The translations under genes were made by a program, and so were the position numbers. From contig CAYGBW010000115.1 in NCBI GenBank assembly GCA_964348185.1, positions 1 to 8,467 of the forward strand: DNA of 8,467 nucleotides, written 5' to 3'. The notes below the pieces were generated by a model that was given only the letters and a program-made list of their open reading frames with translations, did no database searches and had not been told where the DNA came from. Below are positions 1 through 6,086 of the stretch, one piece after another; position 1 is the stretch's first letter; the number at the start of each line of letters is the position of its first letter. This DNA is from CAYGBW01 sp964348185. GTDB lineage: Bacteria; Desulfobacterota; BSN033; WVXP01.

Positions 1-11
1 GGAACGAGCCC

Positions 12-75
12 CTCGGCCTGAGCCCTTCGGCAGTGAGCTCAGGGCCAAACTGCTCGGGTCGAAGGCTCAGCCGAG
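12..75. repeat. Large imperfect inverted repeat (hairpin)
   Basis: Bases 12-29 pair with 60-75 along the whole arm, leaving only two bulged C residues on the left side. Inside, GCAGT at 30-34 can pair with ACTGC at 49-53. An alternative inner pairing joins CCTGAGC (17-23) to GCTCAGG (37-43). The element lies downstream of the leftward AMMECR1 gene. It lacks the T-tract expected of a leftward intrinsic terminator; rightward it is followed only by a short TTTT at 80-83. It resembles dispersed GC-rich palindromic intergenic repeats, but copy number cannot be judged from one window. Confidence 0.6.
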
Positions 76-91
76 TCGATTTTGGTCATTA

Positions 92-155
92 GATATTCGG
101 ATTTGTTTCGCATTTCGATATTCGGATTTCGGATTTAGGATGTCGGTTTTCAGGA
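92..155 (+). repeat. Degenerate heptamer repeat array, left copy
   Basis: A 13-base direct repeat, GATATTCGGATTT, occurs at 92-104 and 117-129. From 121 the sequence keeps a 7-base period: TTCGGAT, TTCGGAT, TTAGGAT, then more decayed units to 155. Seen as GGATTTN units on the plus strand, it matches the composition of the array at 3976-4024, which carries GGATTTN/AGATTTN units on the minus strand. It lies between the hairpin at 12-75 and the end of the AMMECR1 gene and appears non-coding. Confidence 0.6.
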
Positions 156-212
156 CAGCGTGCGATCGGGTAAATTCTTCCAGTTACTATTGGGACACTA
201 AACCAGAGGGCG

Positions 213-797
213 CTAAAAGATATCGGCAGAGAATATGTGGATTTCCGTGTCCTCCTCTTTCCAGGCGTCTTTGTGAAGTCCGGCCTTGTGACAGGTGTGC
301 TCCAGGAATGTCTCTCGACCCCAGCCGTGATCGGTTGCAACCTGGGGTAAGAGGAGACCCGTGAACAAGCCCCTCTCAATATAGATGCCGTGTTTCCCCA
401 CCTCGATCTCCTCCACATCCTCGATCCTCCGGAGAGGGGTGAGGACGGATATCTCAATCTCCAGGTCTTCGAGCTCTTCCCGGGAAACAGGCCGAAATCG
501 GGGATCATGAAAGGCAGCCTCCTCTGCCATCATCGCAACCGTCCTGTGGAGGGGTTGATTGCCCCGAATGTTACCGATGCAGCCTCTCAACATACCCTTC
601 TTGTGGAGGGTGACAAAGGCGCCTCTGGTCTCCTTGAGCCTTTCAGAATTGGTCTCAAATTCCGAAACGGCTTTGTCCAGGATTCGCCGTTCAATGACTG
701 TTCTCGCAATGTGACGAAGCCTGTGTTTGTCGTCCTCTGAAAGGCCAAGATCCACACCGATTCGTTGATCCCTCTTTCTTTCCTTCCCCTCACTCAT
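213..797 (-). CDS. amrA: AMMECR1-domain protein (AmmeMemoRadiSam system protein A family)
   Basis: A 194-residue cytosolic protein with no signal peptide or membrane segment. The AMMECR1 hallmark LRGCIG is at residues 70-75, preceded by RGAFVTLHKKG (58-68). It is followed by AFHDPRF (95-101), EIEISVLTP (113-121), FTGLLLPQVATDHGW (145-159) and TFLEHTCHKAGL (163-174), so the domain is complete. The family is shared by bacteria, archaea and eukaryotes; its biochemical activity is not established. In many prokaryotes it occurs with a MEMO1-like protein and a radical SAM protein, and neither is in this window, though the left neighbour is unseen. The first 20 or so residues are charged and variable. 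The ATG start has a GAGGGA four bases upstream. It is last in the leftward series, 218 bases after dtd, so it may have its own promoter. The family call is firm; the function is open. Confidence 0.93.
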   Translation of the reverse strand: MSEGKERKRDQRIGVDLGLSEDDKHRLRHIARTVIERRILDKAVSEFETNSERLKETRGAFVTLHKKGMLRGCIGNIRGNQPLHRTVAMMAEEAAFHDPRFRPVSREELEDLEIEISVLTPLRRIEDVEEIEVGKHGIYIERGLFTGLLLPQVATDHGWGRETFLEHTCHKAGLHKDAWKEEDTEIHIFSADIF

Positions 798-1015
798 GAT
801 GTCCCTCGCATTTTTGATCGCCCATCCCTCACCCCCGGGGGGCTTCCCTATCCTCTCGGATCACAAGGGCCGCAGTCGGCAGGACAATAGAGTGACGTCC
901 ATCCCCGCCGTCCGAATGAGCAGGGCGATTGCTCCACCTTACAGTCGAGGTCACCCGGCCGGCGCAGAGAGGAGGCCAAGAACGGTCAGCCAAATAAGAT
1001 CTGCGTATCCCTCTG
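798..1015. other. Intergenic gap between dtd and the AMMECR1 gene
   Basis: This 218-base stretch has no ORF with a believable start and family signature. It holds short GC palindromes, CCCCCGGGGG at 832-841 and CCGGCCGG at 955-962. I see no convincing sigma-70 promoter or hairpin-plus-T terminator on either strand. A promoter for the AMMECR1 gene could be here but cannot be pointed to. Confidence 0.4.
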
Positions 1016-1489
1016 TCATTGAAGTGCGGTGCGCGTGCCCTGGGACTGTTTCTGGCTATCCAGGAGAATGGTCACAGGCCCGTCATTGATGAGGTGAACC
1101 TCCATCATCGCCTGGAAAGTCCCGCTCTCGACAGGGACATCCTCCTGGCGCATTCTTTCTACAAAATAATCGTACAATTTCTGTGCCACCTCAGGAGGGG
1201 CCGCATCGGTGAACGAAGGTCGCCGCCCTTTGCGACAATCGCCATAAAGGGTAAACTGTGAAACGATCAGAACCCTGCCCGCCACATCCCTGACGGATCG
1301 ATCGAACTTTCCGGTGGTGTCTGAAAATATTCGCAGGCTGGTAATTTTGGACACGAGATAATCGGCATCCCCAGGGCTGTCCCCCTTCCCCACCCCTAGG
1401 AAGACCACGAGGCCCTGACCGATCGCGCCCGTCGCCTTTCCGCCGATAGAAACCTGGGCCGATTTGACCCGCTGAATCACCGCTCTCAT
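1016..1489 (-). CDS. dtd: D-aminoacyl-tRNA deacylase
   Basis: Dtd is a cytosolic proofreading enzyme that hydrolyses D-amino acids (and glycine mischarged on tRNA-Ala) from tRNA. This 157-residue protein begins with the family N-terminus MRAVIQRVKSAQVSI. It has the motif SQFTLYGD at residues 77-84 and NDGPVT at 135-140, whose Gly137-Pro138 is the cross-subunit Gly-cisPro element that excludes L-amino acids in the DTD dimer. RRPSFTDAAPPE (89-100) and EVHLINDGP (130-138) are also typical. The usual length is about 145-150 residues; the extra C-terminal tail SQGTRTALQ follows the folded domain and is probably disordered. The ATG is 29 bases after the EF-G-like stop, so the two genes are probably cotranscribed. 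The Shine-Dalgarno is weak (CCAGG next to the ATG), with a stronger GGGGGGAG farther upstream beyond a small inverted repeat. Confidence 0.97.
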   Translation of the reverse strand: MRAVIQRVKSAQVSIGGKATGAIGQGLVVFLGVGKGDSPGDADYLVSKITSLRIFSDTTGKFDRSVRDVAGRVLIVSQFTLYGDCRKGRRPSFTDAAPPEVAQKLYDYFVERMRQEDVPVESGTFQAMMEVHLINDGPVTILLDSQKQSQGTRTALQ

Positions 1490-1501
1490 CCTGGTGGTCT
1501 C

Positions 1502-1513
1502 AGCCTGTAGGCT
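1502..1513 (-). promoter_or_regulatory. Small inverted repeat between the EF-G-like gene and dtd
   Basis: AGCCTGTAGGCT has five-base arms and a two-base centre. It lies in the 29-base spacer, between the purine-rich GGGGGGAG after the EF-G-like stop and the dtd ATG. If it folded in the mRNA it would bring the purine stretch closer to the ATG. With so short a stem it may be chance. Confidence 0.25.
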
Positions 1514-1518
1514 CCCCC

Positions 1519-3603
1519 CTACTCCTCCTGTTTTTGGGCTTGAGTGATTTTCTCACTGAGATGAGCGGGAACCTCTTCGTAGTGGTCGAACTCGAGGGAG
1601 AAAGAGCCTCGCCCTCCGGTCATGGATCTCAGGTCTGGGTCATATTTCAGGATTTCTGCCATAGGGACGAGGGCCTTGACGAACTGATTATTGCCTTTGC
1701 TGTCCACTCCCAGGACCCGACCTCTCCGGCTGTTGATATCGCCAATGACATCCCCCATGTTTTCCTCTGGGACCACGACTTCCATTCTCATGATGGGTTC
1801 AAGAAGCACGGGATTGGCCTCCCTGGCGCCCTTCTTGAAGCACATGGATGCGGCAATTTTGAAAGCCATCTCGGAAGAGTCCACTTCGTGGGACTTTCCG
1901 TCATAGAATCGAACCTTCAGATCAACGACGGGATAGCCACCCAGGACCCCTGACGTCATTGCTTCGGCAATCCCCTTCTCGACAGCCGGGACAAAGTTTC
2001 GCGGCACATTCATGCCTGTCAGCGCATTCTCAAACGCAAACCCCTCACCCCGCTCCAGGGGAGTGATATCAAAATGGACTTCGGCGAACTGACCCCGCCC
2101 ACCGGTCTGCTTCTTGTGCCGATAGATGACCCCTTTAACCTCCTTCTGCACGGTCTCCTTATATGGAACCTTGGGCGCCTCCAGTTTGACTTCCACTCCG
2201 AATTTGCGCTTCAGCTTCTCCGCCACTATTTCAATGTGGACCTGTCCCATACCGGACAGGATGAACTCCTTGGTCTGTTCGTCCCTGCTGATTTTTATCG
2301 TGGGGTCTTCCTCCATCAGTCGCTGAAGAGAGGAGGCCACCTTGTCCTCATCTCCTTTACTCTTGGGTTTGAGAGCGAAGGATATGACAGGTTCAGGCGT
2401 GGGGAGAGGGGTGAGAACGATAGGGCGCTTCTCTTCGCAGAGCGTGTCCCCGGTGCTCGTCTCCTTCAACTTGGCCACAACCGCGATATCTCCCGTTCCA
2501 GCAAAGCCAACCGGTTTTTGCTTTTTGCCCACCATGACGAAGATCTGTCCGATTCGTTCCCTCACGCCCTTGGTGCCATTATACACGGTGGAGTCAGGGC
2601 TGAGAGTCCCCGAAAAAACCTTGAAAACGGTGAGCTTCCCAGCGAATGGATCTGCAATGGTCTTGAAAACGAGGGCACAGAAGGCCTCTTCCTCTCTCAG
2701 CTGTCTGATTTCTGACTCTCCTGTCTTCGGATTCCTCCCCTCGATGGTTTCCCTCCAGTTCGGTGAGGGAATGCATGAATTGATCAGGTCCAGAAGGGGA
2801 TTGGCCCCGAAGTTTTTTGTGGAGGAACCGCAAGCCACAGGGGCAAAGATCAGCTCCCGCGTCCCCTTCCGGAGGCAGGCGTAGAGTTCTTGCTGGGTCA
2901 GTTCTTCCCCTTCGAGATACTTTTCCATAAGGCTGTCTTCAGCCTCTACCAAGGCCTCGATCATCTTTTCCCTGCTTGCGTCGACTGTGGGTTTCATATC
3001 ATCAGGAATATCCTGAAGGCTGAACTTCCCGCTCCCATCGCCTTCATACACATAGGCCTTCATCGCGATCAGGTCTACAACGCCCCGAAAGCCCCCCTCC
3101 TGGCCAATGGGCATGACAACGGGAACGACGCGGACCGACCTAAGGCTCTTGGCCATCTCCTCCAGGACGGTGTCAAAATTGGCCCTTTCCACGTCCATTT
3201 TGCTCACGTAGACGATTCGAGGGACCTTGAGCTGGTTCGCCAGGTCCCAGAGTTCCTCTGTCTTGACCTTGACCCCCGAATTGGCCCCCAAGACCATGAT
3301 CATTCCGTCGACAACGGCCATACATCCCTTGGCGTCGGCGATGAAATTCGGATCGCCGGGTGTGTCGATCAGGTTGATCCTGTGCTTGTTCCACTCAAAC
3401 TGGGCAAAGGAGGCGGTCAGGCTTATTCTTTTGTGAACTTCCTCAGGTTCGTAATCCATAAGGGACGTTCCCTCATCCACGCTGCCCAGGCGGGTGTTCT
3501 CTCCTGTAGTGAAAAGGATCGCCTCGGCAAGGGACGTCTTTCCATCGCTTCCATGGCCGAAGAGGCCAACGTTTCTAATGTCATCGACTTGGTATTTTTT
3601 CAT
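1519..3603 (-). CDS. fusA: Elongation factor G-like translational GTPase (non-canonical EF-G paralogue)
   Basis: A 694-residue, five-domain EF-G-family protein; canonical EF-G drives GTP-dependent translocation on the ribosome. The G domain has a P-loop GHGSDGKT (16-23), DTPG (80-83) and SKMD (134-137, in place of NKMD). It departs from canonical EF-G in two ways: the switch I RGITI is replaced by KRISLTAS, and the catalytic His after DTPG is replaced by Asp (DTPGDPNF). Similar P-loop and post-DTPG changes are known in the EF-G-like group that includes Thermus EF-G-2. The remaining domains look intact: GGRGQFAEV in domain IV, the tip loop SHEVDSSE with His572, and domain V LLEPIMRMEVVVPEENMGDVIGDINSRRG. 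No ribosomal protein or tuf genes flank it, which also suggests an accessory copy; fusA is given as the family symbol. The ATG has AAGG three bases and GGGG eight bases upstream. A role in translocation or recycling is inferred only. Confidence 0.93.
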   Translation of the reverse strand: MKKYQVDDIRNVGLFGHGSDGKTSLAEAILFTTGENTRLGSVDEGTSLMDYEPEEVHKRISLTASFAQFEWNKHRINLIDTPGDPNFIADAKGCMAVVDGMIMVLGANSGVKVKTEELWDLANQLKVPRIVYVSKMDVERANFDTVLEEMAKSLRSVRVVPVVMPIGQEGGFRGVVDLIAMKAYVYEGDGSGKFSLQDIPDDMKPTVDASREKMIEALVEAEDSLMEKYLEGEELTQQELYACLRKGTRELIFAPVACGSSTKNFGANPLLDLINSCIPSPNWRETIEGRNPKTGESEIRQLREEEAFCALVFKTIADPFAGKLTVFKVFSGTLSPDSTVYNGTKGVRERIGQIFVMVGKKQKPVGFAGTGDIAVVAKLKETSTGDTLCEEKRPIVLTPLPTPEPVISFALKPKSKGDEDKVASSLQRLMEEDPTIKISRDEQTKEFILSGMGQVHIEIVAEKLKRKFGVEVKLEAPKVPYKETVQKEVKGVIYRHKKQTGGRGQFAEVHFDITPLERGEGFAFENALTGMNVPRNFVPAVEKGIAEAMTSGVLGGYPVVDLKVRFYDGKSHEVDSSEMAFKIAASMCFKKGAREANPVLLEPIMRMEVVVPEENMGDVIGDINSRRGRVLGVDSKGNNQFVKALVPMAEILKYDPDLRSMTGGRGSFSLEFDHYEEVPAHLSEKITQAQKQEE

Positions 3604-3922
3604 AGACCTTACCCCTACCTAGAAGAAGTGGGAACCCCGTGGCGTAGTCAAAGAGGTTACTTTCGTTCCTGTCAAAAGTCAACCGAGGGGCTGTTGCTCC
3701 AATCCCTTTTCGCTTTTCTCAAGAGTTTTCCGATGAATCCAAGGCTCCCTCCAGGCGATTGAGCCCTACGGACCACGTCGTGATCTGCACAACTCCGGAA
3801 ACAGGGGTATGGGAAGCCAGGAGTCAGAATAGACCCAGGAGGCGTGCGGATCAGGTCCGTTCGAGGAACGTTTCCCTTGAGGATCGCTGCGCTTGAAGTC
3901 GGAGGCTTAATACGACTGAATA

Positions 3923-3940
3923 CCCGGTCCTTGGAACGGG
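3923..3940. repeat. GC-rich hairpin
   Basis: CCCGGTCC and GGAACGGG form an eight-pair stem with one mismatch and a TT loop. On the minus strand it lies about 137 bases beyond the carboxypeptidase stop and is not followed by a T-run, so it is not a standard intrinsic terminator. Rightward it is followed by a mixed pyrimidine stretch with TTTT some 13 bases on, also not convincing. Confidence 0.4.
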
Positions 3941-3975
3941 ATCTCTAAACCCTCTTTTGTTCCAAAAACCCACAA

Positions 3976-4024
3976 TCCAAAATCTGAAATCCAAAATCCA
4001 AAATCTAAAATCTAAAATCTAAAA
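3976..4024 (-). repeat. Heptamer tandem repeat array, right copy
   Basis: Seven consecutive 7-base units run without a break: TCCAAAA, TCTGAAA, TCCAAAA, TCCAAAA and three TCTAAAA. All fit TCYRAAA, and the third position drifts from C to T along the array. It lies 52 bases past the stop of the leftward carboxypeptidase gene. The strand given is the one where units read as GGATTTN/AGATTTN, for comparison with the left array at 92-155, which reads this way on the plus strand. Confidence 0.75.
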
Positions 4025-4076
4025 TAATCCCCCCTCCAGCCGTATATCAACCCCACCTCCCCTGAACGTGGACTCT

Positions 4077-5276
4077 CTACCTCCGTTTCCTCCAACGGAC
4101 TCGGCGCCACCAGAGACCGAAACCCGATAGACCGACCACAACAACAAAACCAATGCCATAATAAGCTGCATACGATTTGAGTCGAACGTCCTGGCTCGCA
4201 ACGAGGTCGACCGCTTCCCTGGATAACCCCTCGCCCTCAAGAACGAGCCTTCCGAGAACGGCCCCTTGAGTTATGGGAGGGTCCACCGAGGGGGGGATTT
4301 CTTTTCTAAGGGAGATCGATTTTTCGTCGCCTTTGGGAACCGTTACAACAAGGGTTCTGGCAGCGGTGAGCCCAAGTTCCGGCGGATCACCACGGGGCAT
4401 CTTCACCTTCCCCACAAGATCCCCCTCCGTGACCAACGTCAGGGTCGAGAAGTTCTTGAACCCGTAGCGGAGGAGTTTCACGGCGTCACTATGACGATTC
4501 TCGGGAGTCTTTGCCCCCATGACAACGCCGATGAGTCTCCGGCTGTCTTTTTTGGCCGAGAGTAGAATGTGGTATCCCGCATTCTTCAGATATCCCGTCT
4601 TGAGGCCGTCGACGCCCTCCCCCCGATTGAGCAGGGGGTTCCAGTTCTTCTGCTTTATTCCTCCGTAGCTATACTCTGGAAGGGTGTGGAACTCGAGCGC
4701 CTCAGGATGTTCCCTGACATAATGGAGTCCAAGGAGAGCCATGTCCATGGCACTTGTCTCCTGGCCTTCTCTGGGCAACCCATGGGGATTAACAAATCGG
4801 GTGTGCTTCATCCCGAGGGCCTGGGCCTCTTCGTTCATTTGATGGACGAAGACTTCCTCGGAACCTGACAGAAACTCAGCGATAGCCAGAGCGCCGTCAT
4901 TGGCAGATATGGCGGCAGCTCCCTTGATCAGTTCAATGAATTTGACCCGGTCCCCAACTTCGAGGAACATCTGGGACCCCCCCATCTTCCATGCTTTCTT
5001 ACTGATAAGCACCTCCTCGTCAAAACTCACATGTTCACTCTTGATGGCATTGAAGGCCAGAAAGAGCGTCATCATTTTCGCAAGGCTCGCAGGGCTGAAC
5101 GGCTTCTCAGGATTCTTTTCAAGGAGAATCCGACCGGTGATTCCGTCCATTAGCACGGCCGCTTCGGATTCAAGGGTGAGTTGCGGCCGAGATTGACACC
5201 ACACATTCCTGGGGGGATGAACCCACAGACCTGCCACCAAAATAGCCCCAACGGTAAGAAGCATCTTTCCTTTCAC
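4077..5276 (-). CDS. D-alanyl-D-alanine carboxypeptidase (PBP5/6 family, serine-type)
   Basis: This enzyme removes the terminal D-Ala from peptidoglycan pentapeptides in the periplasm. All three active-site motifs of peptidase family S11 are present in the 399-residue protein: SLAK at 64-67 (nucleophile Ser64, Lys67), SAN at 124-126 and KTG at 226-228. An N-terminal signal sequence spans about residues 1-28, ending near VWCQS. The C-terminal PBP5-type beta domain covers about 275-360. At the end, a hydrophobic helix at about 371-390 is followed by RRVRWRKRR. This looks like a true membrane anchor with a cytoplasmic basic tail, rather than the amphipathic helix usual in enterobacterial PBP5. 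The GTG start at 5276 has AGGG about seven bases upstream; an ATG four codons later (5264) is an alternative with a closer AAAGGAAAG. It lies 72 bases after truA, probably in the same operon. Confidence 0.95.
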   Translation of the reverse strand: MKGKMLLTVGAILVAGLWVHPPRNVWCQSRPQLTLESEAAVLMDGITGRILLEKNPEKPFSPASLAKMMTLFLAFNAIKSEHVSFDEEVLISKKAWKMGGSQMFLEVGDRVKFIELIKGAAAISANDGALAIAEFLSGSEEVFVHQMNEEAQALGMKHTRFVNPHGLPREGQETSAMDMALLGLHYVREHPEALEFHTLPEYSYGGIKQKNWNPLLNRGEGVDGLKTGYLKNAGYHILLSAKKDSRRLIGVVMGAKTPENRHSDAVKLLRYGFKNFSTLTLVTEGDLVGKVKMPRGDPPELGLTAARTLVVTVPKGDEKSISLRKEIPPSVDPPITQGAVLGRLVLEGEGLSREAVDLVASQDVRLKSYAAYYGIGFVVVVGLSGFGLWWRRVRWRKRR

Positions 5277-5348
5277 TGCCTTTCCCTTCCCTCAAAATGA
5301 TCAGAGTCAAAACAAATACAGCGATTTGGACAGCCAAGACCCCACGCT

Positions 5349-6086
5349 CTAGTATTCCACCTCTGCAAGGAACAGGCCATAGGGGGGAGCCGCCATTCCG
5401 GCTTTGGTTCGGTCCCGGGCATCCAGAATCTCTCTGAAATCTTCAGGCTCGATCCTTCCTCTGCTCACCTCCACCAGAGTCCCCACAATGTTTCGCACCA
5501 TCTGCTTGAGGAAGGCATTGGCCCTCATCCGGATTGCGATCATGTGGTTTCTGCTCTTTCTGATTTCCAGAGCCATCAGCGTACGGACAGGATTGAGATT
5601 ATCAGAGTGGGCCGACCGGAATGAAGAGAAATCGTGGGTTCCGAGCAGTATCTGGCCGGCCTTTCTCATTCTCCCCAGATCGAGCCTCTGGGTAACATGC
5701 CACGAGAAGTTCCGTTCCAGGGGTGAGGAAACCGGGCTGTTGAGAATACGGTATTCGTAGAGCTTGCTCTTGGCACTGAATCGGGCATGGAAATCCTCGT
5801 TGGCCTCTTCAGCCCGTCTGATGACGATATCGTCCGGGAGCAGGCTGTTCACTCCCCGTTTGATGCCACACAGGGGAATCTGGCTCTCCGTCCTGAAGTT
5901 GGCCACCTGACCAAGGGCGTGAACGCCAGCATCCGTTCTCCCGGAGGCGATCAGTGAGATCCTTTCCCCGGTGATGACGCCGATCTTTTCCTCAAGGATT
6001 CCCTGAATGGTGGGAGAATCTGGCTGGACCTGCCATCCGTGATAGCCGGTTCCATCGTATTCTATAATGAGTTTAATGTTTCTCAC
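5349..6086 (-). CDS. truA: tRNA pseudouridine(38-40) synthase TruA
   Basis: TruA converts uridines 38-40 in the anticodon stem-loop of many tRNAs to pseudouridine. From the GTG at 6086 the protein has 245 residues, normal for the family. It starts VRNIKLIIEYDGTGYHGWQ, has the catalytic Asp52 in ASGRTDAGVH (47-56), and ends with FLKQMVRNIVGTLVEV and AGMAAPPYGLFLAEVEY, all typical. The reading frame is open to an ATG at 6281, but those 65 extra residues resemble no TruA and overlap the DUF362 ferredoxin motifs in another frame. The GTG start gives a 4-base GTGA overlap with the upstream stop, which points to translational coupling. A GAGGGG lies about 12 bases before the GTG. Confidence 0.96.
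   Translation of the reverse strand: MRNIKLIIEYDGTGYHGWQVQPDSPTIQGILEEKIGVITGERISLIASGRTDAGVHALGQVANFRTESQIPLCGIKRGVNSLLPDDIVIRRAEEANEDFHARFSAKSKLYEYRILNSPVSSPLERNFSWHVTQRLDLGRMRKAGQILLGTHDFSSFRSAHSDNLNPVRTLMALEIRKSRNHMIAIRMRANAFLKQMVRNIVGTLVEVSRGRIEPEDFREILDARDRTKAGMAAPPYGLFLAEVEY

Larger units (their letters stand above)
3604..4076. other. Intergenic gap of 473 bases without a gene
   Basis: Between the carboxypeptidase stop and the EF-G-like start I find no credible coding sequence or RNA gene. It holds a 7-of-8-pair hairpin (3923-3940), a short one CGTTC-GAG-GAACG (3858-3870) and the heptamer array (3976-4024). On the minus strand, two overlapping -35-like hexamers, TTGACT (3682-3677) and TTGACA (3675-3670), lie about 70-80 bases upstream of the EF-G-like ATG. 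No good -10 hexamer follows either at 16-18 bases, so I do not call a promoter, although one for the EF-G-like gene is expected here. Confidence 0.5.

Noticed and set aside
89..508. 139-codon minus-strand ORF overlapping the AMMECR1 gene
   Set aside because: Its C-terminal part is a translation of the heptamer array and the rest is a frame shadow of the AMMECR1 gene.
3647..3682. Two TTGAC hexamers upstream of the EF-G-like gene as a promoter
   Set aside because: No acceptable -10 hexamer lies 16-18 bases downstream of either; the best is TAACCT with three matches.
1534..3762. Three long plus-strand ORFs (1534-1953, 2074-2715, 2890-3762) opposite the EF-G-like gene
   Set aside because: All are in exact codon register with the EF-G-like gene on the other strand. 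They arise because that gene rarely uses TTA, CTA or TCA codons. Their translations show no family motif, and the conserved EF-G motifs prove the minus strand is coding.
3858..3870. GTTCGAG-containing hairpin resembling a tRNA T-arm
   Set aside because: It has a three-base loop rather than seven, and no anticodon arm, D-arm or acceptor stem could be placed around it.
3908..3917. TAATACGACT, identical to the first ten bases of the T7 phage promoter
   Set aside because: The remaining half of the promoter, including the initiation region, does not match, and no phage genes are present. A chance partial match is likely.
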